Position numbers and translations under genes: made by a program. A stretch of DNA of 64,000 bases from CAWEQO01 sp963811225. Lineage in GTDB: Bacteria > Chloroflexota > Anaerolineae > Anaerolineales > Anaerolineaceae. The notes under the pieces are model-generated. The model was not told where the DNA came from. It was given only the letters and a program-made list of their open reading frames with translations, and made no database searches. Each line of letters starts with the position of its first letter. The first letter of the stretch is position 1. Where the stretch lies: contig CAWEQO010000004.1 in the NCBI GenBank assembly GCA_963811225.1, forward strand, positions 62,001-126,000, in the 5' to 3' direction. Below are positions 24,872 to 33,105 of the stretch, piece by piece.

Positions 24872-25843
24872 TTAGTTTCCGACTTCCCTCCAAACGGAAT
24901 CGAGCGCTTGTAGGGCGGTCAGGTTCCGCAGCGGCCAGGCCTGCTTCAAGTTGTTCGGGTTGCTAAAATCGTTCGGGCTCCAGGTCAGGTGGGCCCCATC
25001 GCTTTGCAAGCCGTGGCGATACAGGGGTTCGGTCGCTCGCCAGAAGTTCCACAAGGGCAGCTCGTACTCATTTGCCAGCCTGGCGATGGTGGCGTTGATG
25101 CTGCCATCCTTTTCCAGATTGTCGGCCTTCGTGGCCAGCACCGGCAGCACACCCTGCGAGATCGAATACTCGATCACCCGGCGCAGGTTGGCCTCGAAGT
25201 TTTCGGGGCGGTGGATGTCGTTGGTTCCCAAGGTGATCAGGGCGATGCTGGGCCGGTTCAGGCGGTACTCGCACGCCAGCGGCGATTCGTCGCTGCCACA
25301 AGCGCTGCGGGTTGACCACAGCGGCACCATCAGCGACGCCGCTGTGAACCCCGGCTTGGTCGCCAGACTGCGGCGCTCGAAAGAGCCGGAGAATTGGTCG
25401 ATGACCACGCCAAGGCCGGTGTATGGCCCCAGATCATAGCTGCCCTTGTCGAAGTCCGACAGGTACCAGTCGGCGCTGCTCTCGCAGTCGCCCACCTTCG
25501 AGAAGGCATCCGGGCGGTTGCCCAGCGCCAGGCCGTCCTGGTAGATCTGGCGCGCCCGCTCGCTCAATTGAATTGGGATGATGGGGAGGTCCTTCCAGGC
25601 ATCCGGTGACATGGTTGGGGCGGCGCCGGTGGGCTGCGTCTCGGCGGGCACGGCAGGCGCAGCGACGATTCCGGTGGGTGCGGGGTCGGTGGCCGTGGCG
25701 ATTGTGGCGCCCGTGTTGAGAACCATGGCTGAAGCTGCCATCCTTGGAGCCGAAACGTCACCTAAAGCAGCCGGCGCACAGCTAGAGAGCATTAAAATCC
25801 ATATACAGCCGGACAATCCGGCCTTCTTTACCAGTATTTTCAT
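24872..25843 (-). CDS. SGNH-hydrolase-like lipoprotein
   Basis: A protein of 323 residues. A lipoprotein signal ends in L-M-L-S-S-C (lipid Cys22). A Pro/Ala/Thr-rich spacer follows (about 45-80). The rest is an SGNH fold: block I K-V-G-D-C-E-S-S (the nucleophile position is Cys120 instead of Ser), block III L-G-T-N-D near 205, and D-G-A-H-L near 285 for the Asp/His pair. Such enzymes move or remove acyl groups on surface glycans. It is the last gene of the operon with the microprotein, the MBOAT and a second SGNH protein, so it may be the acceptor-side transferase or a deacylase. The Cys in place of Ser makes the role uncertain. Confidence 0.8.
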   Translation of the reverse strand: MKILVKKAGLSGCIWILMLSSCAPAALGDVSAPRMAASAMVLNTGATIATATDPAPTGIVAAPAVPAETQPTGAAPTMSPDAWKDLPIIPIQLSERARQIYQDGLALGNRPDAFSKVGDCESSADWYLSDFDKGSYDLGPYTGLGVVIDQFSGSFERRSLATKPGFTAASLMVPLWSTRSACGSDESPLACEYRLNRPSIALITLGTNDIHRPENFEANLRRVIEYSISQGVLPVLATKADNLEKDGSINATIARLANEYELPLWNFWRATEPLYRHGLQSDGAHLTWSPNDFSNPNNLKQAWPLRNLTALQALDSVWREVGN

Positions 25844-25852
25844 CTCATCTTT

Positions 25853-26971
25853 TTAAGGTCTGGTGCAAATCTCCGTTTGCAGGCTCGCGACGATCTTTTT
25901 TGCCAGCGAGGATTTAGCAGATGGAGTCAGGTGAATGGCGCTATTGGTGAACTCCCCCTCAGAAGCCAGGTCCCATAGATCAAGGTAGCGCCATTCGTTC
26001 TGCCGGGCCAGCGCATTCACTTGCGCTCGATACGGGTCATAGACCCAGCGTGGATAGTAATAATTATACCGGATGGCGCTGTTTTTGCCGCTGCTGATCA
26101 TGATCGGTTCGTTGACCAGCAGCACCGGTGCATCACCAGCCGCCTGCATCCCCGCTTCTAGCACATCGAAGGATAGGCGGACCTGTTCCGGTCGCGTGTG
26201 CCCATGAAAGCTGTCGTCCGGATTAAGGTCGCGCTGGGCATGGGTGGGCTTTTGCGGGTAAACCTGATCGATGCCCGTGCCGGCCCACATCACGCCATAG
26301 AGCTGAAGGCGCGCCAGGTCCATCAGTGAACGCCGCTGCCCGACGATGGTGCGCTGCAAGAGCGTCGACGCTTTTCCCTGAACGGGGGGCAGGTTAAGCC
26401 TGTAGCGGTCGGCCAGAGCATGGATGCGCTGCGGGTTGTTGGCCGCCAGCGGCGAGGCCAGCTGCACTTCTTCCGGGAAGGATTCCAGCGTCACCAGCCA
26501 CAGCACAGCGTCCGGGCGGTAGGCGGTGGCTTCGTCCAGCACCATCAGGTCTTTGGTCAGCGACAGGGTCGGATAGCCCAGGTTGTAGGCTCGCAGCGGG
26601 CGATCCTGGCAAGTGAGGCGCATGGCATTGATCTGGCCTGCCAGGGTCTCCTCTGGGCGCAGCAGCGTGCCCCAGGTGGATGAATCACCCAGCACAAACA
26701 GGCGGAACTCGTCCGGCGGGTAAGGGGCGCTGACCACATGCGAGGCGAACATGGCTTCCAGGTTGTCCAGGCTGAGGTTGTAGGCATGCCGGGAGTCCTC
26801 GCCGAATGGGAAGCGCTCACGCCCGGGGAAAATGAGGTTGTATGCCGATATGCGTCCGAGCGTGTCCATCGGGAACCAGGCCGCGAAGATCAGGTTCGCC
26901 AGCAGGAACAGCGCCATGGCTTTCAGCAGCACGTTACGAAGGAACGGCCAGCTCAATGTTTCACCATCCAA
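25853..26971 (-). CDS. Membrane-anchored SGNH acyltransferase (DltD/AlgJ-like)
   Basis: A protein of 372 residues. One membrane helix (about 12-32) anchors an external SGNH-like domain. The nucleophile motif is L-F-V-L-G-D-S-S-T-W-G (Ser97), and a late I-H-L-T-P (His347) is the likely catalytic His; the usual D-x-x-H aspartate is not at the expected place. DltD and AlgJ/AlgX proteins have this layout and take an acyl group from the MBOAT shuttle to the glycan. The start overlaps the MBOAT end by 11 bp, so translation is coupled. With the MBOAT and microprotein it would make the membrane part of the acyl-transfer machine. Confidence 0.8.
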   Translation of the reverse strand: MDGETLSWPFLRNVLLKAMALFLLANLIFAAWFPMDTLGRISAYNLIFPGRERFPFGEDSRHAYNLSLDNLEAMFASHVVSAPYPPDEFRLFVLGDSSTWGTLLRPEETLAGQINAMRLTCQDRPLRAYNLGYPTLSLTKDLMVLDEATAYRPDAVLWLVTLESFPEEVQLASPLAANNPQRIHALADRYRLNLPPVQGKASTLLQRTIVGQRRSLMDLARLQLYGVMWAGTGIDQVYPQKPTHAQRDLNPDDSFHGHTRPEQVRLSFDVLEAGMQAAGDAPVLLVNEPIMISSGKNSAIRYNYYYPRWVYDPYRAQVNALARQNEWRYLDLWDLASEGEFTNSAIHLTPSAKSSLAKKIVASLQTEICTRP

Positions 26972-28382
26972 ACAACCGTAAAATCACATGCCACGACAAC
27001 CCCACGCTCGGCAGTGCGAACCACACCCAACCCAGCGCTACGAAGTTAAAGGTCAGCAGCACGCTGCCCACGTTCAGCGCCGCCGACAGGCGCGGGCGCC
27101 CGGCAATCCCTAGCAAGCGCGGACCCGCCCAATTGGAATAGCGGTTCTGAACGAACGTCCCCAGGCCATGCCACAGCCCCCACAGCACAAAGTTCAGCGT
27201 GACCCCGTGCCATAGGCCAATCAACACCATCGTGGTCACCTGCCCGAGCAGCATGATCTGCACCGGCGGCAGGCTGCGCTTGCGCCGCAGCGAGCGGGTC
27301 AGCGGGTTGAAGTAGTAGGCCCGGAACCAGTTCGTCAGGGTCATGTGCCAGTGGTTCCAGAACTGGGTCAGGTTTGGGCGAAGGTAGGGCTTGTCAAAAT
27401 TCTCGGGCAATCGGATGCCTGCAAACAACCCCATGCCGATGGCCATGTCGGTGTAGCCGCTGAAGTCGAAGTAGATCATCAGTGCGTAGGCATAGACGCT
27501 CACCCACATCCAACCGCTCGACTGCATCTGGACGGCATTGCCAGGGCTGAGGGCGATCAGGGCTAAACTGTCGGCCAGCACGAATTTCTTCAACAGACCC
27601 AGGGCCAGCCGCCGTCCACCGAGCAGGAAGTCCGGTGCGGCCGGGCCGGGCGGCGCGCACAACTGCGGCTCGAAGCGCTCCAGCCGATCGATCGGCCCGG
27701 CTGTGAAGGCCGGGAAGAAGATGGCGTAGGTGACGTAATCGCGCAAGCTGACCACTGGCAGCCGCCCGGTCTGGCGGTCACGGAAGGTATGGATCAGGCG
27801 GAAGGCGAGGTACGAGAAACCTAGCCAGCGCAGATCGTTGAAGGTGGCCAGATCCAGTGATTGGTTGGCTAACAGGCGCAGGTTGTAGCTGGTCCAGGCG
27901 CCGAGCGCAGGCACTTTGAGCACCAGGAACAGGGCGAGCATGCTCAGGATGGCCGCCGTCAGCACGGCCCGGCCTGGCAGGCTAAAGCGTGCCAGGGCCA
28001 ATCCTCCTAGCGCAGCGATTGCCAGCAGTGCGATCACCTGAACGGTCTGCGGCGGGCGCGCCAGCCCTAGCACGCCGGTAACGCCCAGGTAGCGGGTCAG
28101 CGCAATCAGCAGCGCAAGCCCAAGCAGCAGTCCGGCTGCCAGCAGGTTACTGCGTCCACGGCGGGCCTCATGCGGCGTGGTGACGACCCAACTCAACCCG
28201 GCTAAGATCAAGGTCAGTGAAGGCAGCCAGTAATTCAGGTAACGGATGGGGGTGGCGGGCTGCAGCCAGTAGACCGCGGCCGCGCTGGCCAGGAACAGCG
28301 CCCAGATGCGCAGCTCGCCGCGCTTCAAGAAGCGTATCAGGGCAGCCAACCCAGAAAAGCCCAGGATTGCAGCCAGTGTCAT
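26961..28382 (-). CDS. MBOAT-family O-acyltransferase (DltB/AlgI-like)
   Basis: A protein of 473 residues with about 11-13 membrane helices. The family motifs are Y-F-D-F-S-G-Y-T-D-M-A-I-G (about 285), F-W-N-H-W-H-M-T-L-T-N-W (about 340) and the catalytic His392 in I-G-L-W-H-G-V-T, with a second W-H-G after it. In DltB, PatA and AlgI this His moves an acyl group from a carrier across the membrane. An extra N-terminal membrane part of about 130 residues precedes the DltB-like core. The C-terminus ends L-F-G-W and carries no tyrosine shuttle motif of its own; the shuttle candidate is the microprotein, whose stop codon TAA directly precedes this ATG. Confidence 0.93.
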   Translation of the reverse strand: MTLAAILGFSGLAALIRFLKRGELRIWALFLASAAAVYWLQPATPIRYLNYWLPSLTLILAGLSWVVTTPHEARRGRSNLLAAGLLLGLALLIALTRYLGVTGVLGLARPPQTVQVIALLAIAALGGLALARFSLPGRAVLTAAILSMLALFLVLKVPALGAWTSYNLRLLANQSLDLATFNDLRWLGFSYLAFRLIHTFRDRQTGRLPVVSLRDYVTYAIFFPAFTAGPIDRLERFEPQLCAPPGPAAPDFLLGGRRLALGLLKKFVLADSLALIALSPGNAVQMQSSGWMWVSVYAYALMIYFDFSGYTDMAIGMGLFAGIRLPENFDKPYLRPNLTQFWNHWHMTLTNWFRAYYFNPLTRSLRRKRSLPPVQIMLLGQVTTMVLIGLWHGVTLNFVLWGLWHGLGTFVQNRYSNWAGPRLLGIAGRPRLSAALNVGSVLLTFNFVALGWVWFALPSVGLSWHVILRLFGW

Positions 28383-28502
28383 TTAGAACCCTTGGTAAAT
28401 CCACAGAGGCGCCGAACCGGCAGTGAAGATGATCACCAGGATCAAGATCAAGCACAGCGCCAGGGCCCATAGATTCTCGCGGGTAAATAATCGACGAAGC
28501 AT
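28383..28502 (-). CDS. DltX-like acyl-shuttle microprotein, 39 residues
   Basis: Reading minus from ATG 28502 gives 39 codons to TAA (28385-28383). A basic N-terminus (M-L-R-R-L-F-T-R) is followed by one membrane helix (about 12-30) and a short outside tail that ends A-P-L-W-I-Y-Q-G-F. The last six residues W-I-Y-Q-G-F fit the tyrosine hexapeptide (F-x-Y-x-x-F type) at the C-terminus of DltX, where the Tyr accepts the acyl group from the MBOAT and hands it to DltD. Topology (positive inside, tail outside) is right. GGAGG sits before the ATG and the stop abuts the MBOAT ATG. Function is inferred from motif, size, topology and context. Confidence 0.85.
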   Translation of the reverse strand: MLRRLFTRENLWALALCLILILVIIFTAGSAPLWIYQGF

Positions 28503-28533
28503 GCAGCCTCCTGAGATGTAAGTTCTAGGGGAG

Positions 28534-28539
28534 ATTATA
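28534..28539 (-). promoter_or_regulatory. Candidate -10 of the acyl-transfer operon
   Basis: TATAAT on the minus strand (ATTATA on plus) lies 32 bp before the microprotein start. No good -35 is seen. Confidence 0.4.
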
Positions 28540-28552
28540 GTATGAAAGCGGA

Positions 28553-28621
28553 ATTAGAGAGTGCGAGCAGAGAACAGTAAAGCGCCCGGCTCTCACTGTT
28601 CTCTGCTCGCCACTCTCTAAT
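28553..28621 (-). terminator. Long hairpin after the OpuC-like operon
   Basis: The arms pair over about 26 bp with one bulged base and share ATTAGAGAGTG at their outer ends. The right arm holds the stop codon (TAG, 28619-28617) of the permease gene, mirrored in the left arm. The inner arm carries the GAGCAGAGAACAGT word found at other hairpins. Confidence 0.75.
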
Positions 28622-29246
28622 CTTTCAAGAACAGGTGCGGGGCGAAACGATGCTCCAACCGCTGCAGGCCTTGATTGATTGAGAGCGCCAGCAGGCCGAC
28701 CAGGATTGCGCCCAGCCAGATTTTGTCCATGCGGTGCTGAGCGATGCCGTCGAACAGCAGCACGCCCAGCCCGCCCGCGCCGAACTTGGCTCCGACTGTG
28801 GCAATCGCGACCGAGACCACGGCGGCGATGCGCGCACCGGCCAGGATCACCGGCAGCGCCAGGGGCAGCTGCACACGCCAGGCTTGCTGCCAAAAGTCCA
28901 TGCCCATGCCGCGCGCCGCTTCCAGCACCGGCGGCTCGATGCCCTCCAACCCAGCCAGCACATTGCGCACCAGGACGACCTGACAGTAAAGCACCAGCGC
29001 CGCCAGCACCGAGCGGGCGTTCAGCCCAAAGAACGGGATCAGAAAGATGATCAAGGCAATGCTGGGGATCGTGTAGATGATCCCCAGCACACCCAGCACC
29101 GGGCCGGTCAGCCCGCGCCGGGAATACAGCAGCCAGCCGAGCGGCAGGGCGATCAGCGCAGCGATCAATAGGGCCGTTCCGGTCAGCAGGATATGCTGCC
29201 AGAGCAGCCCGAGCACAAACGGCCAATAGCCAATCAGATAGCTCAA
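28617..29246 (-). CDS. Osmoprotectant ABC permease (OpuCB-like)
   Basis: A protein of 209 residues with five or six membrane helices and the binding-protein-dependent permease loop (LEAARGMGMDFWQQAWRVQLP, E-A-A/R-x-x-G pattern at about 110-130). It matches the OpuCB/ProW-type membrane subunit of betaine/choline importers. It overlaps the ATPase gene by 4 bp. Together with the ATPase, binding protein and second permease it forms a complete four-gene importer on the minus strand. Confidence 0.9.
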   Translation of the reverse strand: MSYLIGYWPFVLGLLWQHILLTGTALLIAALIALPLGWLLYSRRGLTGPVLGVLGIIYTIPSIALIIFLIPFFGLNARSVLAALVLYCQVVLVRNVLAGLEGIEPPVLEAARGMGMDFWQQAWRVQLPLALPVILAGARIAAVVSVAIATVGAKFGAGGLGVLLFDGIAQHRMDKIWLGAILVGLLALSINQGLQRLEHRFAPHLFLKD

Positions 29247-30217
29247 TTGACCGGCTCCTCTTCGTTTGTCTGGCAGCCTACACGACGGATCGCCGCCAGC
29301 GTCACCTGTCCAACCGGCTGGCCGTCTTGGGTGACGATCACCCGTTCGATCTCGGGGCGCAGCAGCAGCGAGAGCGCCTGGCGCAGATCGGTACCTGAGG
29401 GCAGGGACGGCTCGCGGCCGGTCAGTCCTTCAGGCGGCAGCGCGGCCATGGCGGTCTCTACCTGCAGCAGGCTGAGCTGGCGGACGCGGTCGTCGGCGTT
29501 GAGCAGCTCGCGCACGAAGTCGTCGGCCGGGGTATTCAACAGCACACAGGGTTCACCATACTGGACCAGCCGGCCCTGCCGCAGCACGGCGATTTGATCG
29601 GCGAGGCGTAGGGCTTCATCTACGTCGTGCGTGACGAACAGAACGGTCTTATGCAGCTGGTTTTGCAGCTGGATCAGTTCATCTTGCAGGCTGGCGCGGG
29701 TGATGGCGTCGATAGCCCCGAAGGGCTCATCCATCAGCAGAACTTTCGGATCGGCCGCCAGGGCGCGCGCCAGTCCTACCCGCTGCTGCTGTCCACCGGA
29801 TAACTGCGATGGGTAGCGTGTGCGGAATTCTACGGGCAGGTGCACCAGCGTAAGCAGCTCATCGGTCCGGGCGCGCATCCGCTCCTCCGGCCATTTCAGC
29901 AAGCTGGGCACCACGGCGATATTCTCAGCCACGGTCATGTGCGGGAACAGCCCCACCTGTTGGATCACGTAGCCCATCTGCCGCCGCAGCACGGTCAGCT
30001 CGATCTGGCGGATATCGACCCCATCCAGCAGGATCGTCCCGGCTTCCGGCTCATACAGGCGATTGACCATCTTTAGCAAGGTGGTCTTGCCCGAGCCGCT
30101 CGGCCCGAGCAAGACCACCAGGCTGCCATCATCTACGTCGAAGCTGATGTCGTTAACGGCCGGTTCATCGGCCTGGGTATAGGATTTGCAAACTCGATCG
30201 AATCGAATCTCTGCCAT
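29243..30217 (-). CDS. Osmoprotectant ABC ATPase (OpuCA/ProV-like)
   Basis: A protein of 324 residues. Walker A G-P-S-G-S-G-K-T-T (about 38-46), Q-loop V-I-Q-Q-V-G-L-F-P, signature L-S-G-G-Q-Q-Q-R, Walker B V-L-L-M-D-E-P-F-G-A-I-D, and H-loop V-T-H-D-V-D-E-A are all present. The C-terminal about 80 residues are a partial CBS-like regulatory segment, as in OpuCA, where paired CBS modules sense ionic strength or nucleotides. It lies between binding-protein and permease genes. Confidence 0.93.
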   Translation of the reverse strand: MAEIRFDRVCKSYTQADEPAVNDISFDVDDGSLVVLLGPSGSGKTTLLKMVNRLYEPEAGTILLDGVDIRQIELTVLRRQMGYVIQQVGLFPHMTVAENIAVVPSLLKWPEERMRARTDELLTLVHLPVEFRTRYPSQLSGGQQQRVGLARALAADPKVLLMDEPFGAIDAITRASLQDELIQLQNQLHKTVLFVTHDVDEALRLADQIAVLRQGRLVQYGEPCVLLNTPADDFVRELLNADDRVRQLSLLQVETAMAALPPEGLTGREPSLPSGTDLRQALSLLLRPEIERVIVTQDGQPVGQVTLAAIRRVGCQTNEEEPVN

Positions 30218-30238
30218 CTAAATGCTCGGTCGCCGGGC

Positions 30239-31149
30239 CTACTCGACCAGGCCTTGCTGCTGCAAGAACTCCCGGGCCACTTCGGCAGGCTCGCGCTGTT
30301 TACCGGTGACCTCGTAGTTCAGCTGCTGCATCACCGGGTCGGTGATCTGGGCTGTGACTCGGTTAAGCACATCGGCTATTCTGGGGTTGGCATCCAGTAC
30401 GTCCTGGCGGATCACCGGAGCCACCTGATAGGGTGGGAACATATTTTTGTCGTCCTTCAGCACCACGAGGTTGTTGGCGGCGATCTCACCGTCAGTACTG
30501 AACGCCACCGCCACGTCCGCCTGGCCCTCGGTCAGGGCCTGATAACGCAGTCCCGGGTCGACCGCCTTATATTCCTTCAACTGGAAGTCGCCGTAAACCC
30601 GCTTTAGCCCAGGCAGGCCATCTTCACGCTCCTGGAACTCGGGCGGCCCCACCATGATCAGTTGGTCGGCCTTGGCGGCCATCTCAGATATGGTCGTAAT
30701 GCCATACTTCTGCGAGCCTTTCTGAGTCATCGCCAGAGCCTGGGTATCGCTCATTGGCGAAGGCTGCAGCCAGATCAAATTGAATTTCTCTTTGTACTGC
30801 TGCGCCACGGTCTGATAGACCTGCTCGCGATTGCTGTTGACTGGCTGCTTCAGCACGGTCAGCAGCCCGGTGCCGGTGTACTCGGGGTACAGGTCGATTT
30901 CATTGTTGAGCAGCGCCTGCTGCGCCACCGGGGTGCCGCCCAGGTTCAACTTGCGATCCACCTTAAACCCGGCATTCTCCAATGCCTGGGCATACAGCTC
31001 GCCCAGGATGAACTGCTCGGTGAAATCCTTCGAGCCTACTCGAATCGTCGGGGTTTGGCTGCCCTGTGAGCAGGCCGAAACCAGCAGCGCCAGCGCCAGG
31101 AAGGCGAGCATGCAACGCGGTAAACGTTACGCGAACGATAGAAATTCAT
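30239..31149 (-). CDS. Osmoprotectant-binding lipoprotein (OpuCC-like), frameshift in signal peptide
   Basis: The readable frame starts at ATG 31111 and gives 290 residues: a lipobox L-L-V-S-A-C, then R-V-G-S-K-D-F-T-E-Q-F-I-L-G-E and Y-P-E-Y-T-G-T-G, the OpuAC/QAT-type fold for betaine, choline or carnitine. That start gives a 14-residue signal with no basic residue and no ribosome binding site. A better start, ATG 31149, has GGAGGA just upstream and reads M-N-F-Y-R-S-R-N-V-Y-R-V in another frame, a normal basic signal start. A one-base slip near 31111 would join them. The ligand is not proven. Confidence 0.82.
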
Positions 31150-31179
31150 TCATTCCTCCAAAGAAACTGTGGATCGTGT

Positions 31180-31821
31180 TCAAGTCGGGCGCTCCACGGA
31201 ACGCTGCAAGAGGGACAATCCACCCTCGGCGATCAGGGTGATTAGCGCAACCGGGACGGCTCCGACCATTAGAATTGAAAAGTCATACAAGGCAAAACCG
31301 CGCGTGATGTAGATGCCCAAGCCGCCGCTGCCCACGAAGGCCGCCAGGGTTGCACTGGAGATAACCTCCACCGTGGCCGTGCGGACGCCGGTCAGGATCA
31401 CGGGCAGCGCCAGGGGTAACTCCACCCGCAGCAGAGATTGGTGCGGTGTCATGCCCATGCCGCGAGCAGCCTCCAGCATGGCCGGGTCGAGGGTGCGGAA
31501 GGCGGCGTCGGTGTTCATCAGCACCGGCGGCAAGGCCAGCACCGCCAATGCCACCGCCGCCGAGCTGGTGCTGAGGCCCAGGTAGGGGATTACTAGGAAC
31601 AACACCGCCAGACTGGGGATGACCCGAATGCCGTTGACCGTATTCATGATCGCCAGGGAAGCCAGGCGTGAGCGCGAGGTCCAGATCCCAAATGGGATGC
31701 TGATCAAAATGGCGCTCCCTAACGAAACCCCCACCAGGGCCAGGTGCGCAACAACAGCGCCCTCGAACTCTTGGGCGTGACTGATTGCGTACAAGAATGC
31801 CTGGTGAATAATTTCGATCAT
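31180..31821 (-). CDS. Osmoprotectant ABC permease (OpuCD-like)
   Basis: A protein of 213 residues with five or six membrane helices and the coupling loop L-E-A-A-R-G-M-G-M-T-P near residue 125. It is the second permease of the importer and the first gene of the operon. ATG 31821 is chosen; an earlier in-frame start at 31863 would read through repeated GTCCCCTTG units (31831-31856). No strong ribosome binding site is seen. Confidence 0.88.
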   Translation of the reverse strand: MIEIIHQAFLYAISHAQEFEGAVVAHLALVGVSLGSAILISIPFGIWTSRSRLASLAIMNTVNGIRVIPSLAVLFLVIPYLGLSTSSAAVALAVLALPPVLMNTDAAFRTLDPAMLEAARGMGMTPHQSLLRVELPLALPVILTGVRTATVEVISSATLAAFVGSGGLGIYITRGFALYDFSILMVGAVPVALITLIAEGGLSLLQRSVERPT

Positions 31822-31912
31822 GCTCACTGTGTCCCCTTGTCCCCTTGTCCCCTTGCTGGACATTCCTCTTTTGATGAAAGAGCTACATGATTATAGCTTG
31901 TTTGGTGAGTTG

Positions 31913-32003
31913 GGTAAAGAAGAGTGTAGAGAGTATAGACTCAGAACAGCCAGGCTTGCGACCTGGCTGTTCTGAGTCTATACTCTCTACACTCTTCTTT
32001 ACC
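31913..32003 (-). terminator. 42-bp perfect palindrome at a gene end
   Basis: Arms 31913-31954 and 31962-32003 are exact reverse complements over 42 bp with a seven-base loop. The right arm includes the stop codon (TAA, 32001-31999) of the DUF4432 gene and one base of its last codon; the left arm is its mirror. It should separate that unit from the importer operon. Confidence 0.88.
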
Positions 32004-33085
32004 TGAGGAGCTTCCCGATCCTGGTCTCCATCTGGGTGGCTTCATCGCAGTCGAGCGCTCCGAGCTGCAGTTCGTACGACCATGTCCCGTGGGGCGGGAG
32101 CACCTTGATGTTGCCCTTTTCCTTCTCCGCGGTATAACCCTCAGGCTCGGCAGTCGCCGGGAGGATGAAGCCGCAGGCGTCTTGATCGGGCGTGCGGCAG
32201 ATCCAACGCACACCTTTATCCAGTTGGCTGGGCTTGTGGCGCACGTAGTCGGCGCTGCCATCAGAGTGCACCTGCATCGAGTGCGCCCAACCCTGCTCGT
32301 CGGCCTTGTAATCCAAGAAGAACACCACCTCCGGATCGAACAGCAGTTCAGGTTTCAGCAGGTTGTGCTTGGATGGGTCTTCGGCCAGCTCCTCCAGGAA
32401 TTCACGATAGCCGGGCTTGGGGTGAACGTGCGAGGGGATGCTGCGGCGCACCCGGACTGACTCAGGCGTGCAGGGAGCGCTGTAGACCAGCCGGGCGTTG
32501 TCTACCGGTCGGTAGTTAATGTGGGCCAGGTACAGCAGCTCCATCTCGCTGTTCTTCAGGTTTGTGACTTGCATTGAGACGTCGAACAGGCTCGAAATCT
32601 GCATACAGTTTGACCAGCGGCTCGGCCGTGTAGTTGGCACTGAAGGCCAGGGTGTGGCGATAACGCCCACCCAGGCCCAGATATTGGCCGCGCTCGTCCT
32701 CGCCTGCGATCAGAAATGCCTCTTGATAGGGCGCATTGGGCAGCTCGCCGTGCAGCGGGTGCGTGTCTGTGGCAGCCGGCACGCCCATGGCGGTTGCGCC
32801 GCAGTGGATCAGAAATCCGCCGTAATTTTGCAGGTAGTCGCGGGTAGGGTTGGGCGCGTCGAACATGGATTTCATCGTCAGGGTGCGGCCGCGGAACGCC
32901 GCTGACCAGATCTGCTGGCCCTGGAACGGGAGCAGTTCCAGCTCGCCCTGCCAATTCTTCAAGCGCAAGCCTGCGACGCCGGTCGGATACAGGAATGTTG
33001 AGGCCGCCAGCGCCCCAAATTCGATCAAACTCTTCTCCCGTTCGGAGAAGAACGCCGGTTGAAGCTGCATCTTCATTTCAATCAT
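31999..33085 (-). pseudogene. DUF4432 / aldose-1-epimerase-like gene with a frameshift
   Basis: Two overlapping frames cover one protein of about 361 residues. The N-terminal part runs from ATG 33085 to V-K-L-Y-A-D-F-E, and the C-terminal part continues L-F-D-V-S-M-Q-V-T-N in the next frame. One extra base in the GG/CC at about 32589-32590 explains the break. The joined product has H-C-G-A-T-A-M-G, H-G-E-L-P-N, L-L-Y-L-A-H-I-N-Y and a C-terminal beta-sandwich, as in DUF4432 proteins related to galactose mutarotases. It lies 20 bp after the LacI gene and probably acts on a sugar released by the divergent GH20 enzyme. The break may be a sequence error. Confidence 0.78.
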
Positions 33086-33105
33086 GCATACCCTCCAGGA
33101 TCAGG

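Noticed and set aside
31831..31856. Tandem GTCCCCTT units before the OpuCD-like start
   Set aside because: Three short repeat units only; probably a chance slip-repeat next to the start rather than a regulatory array.
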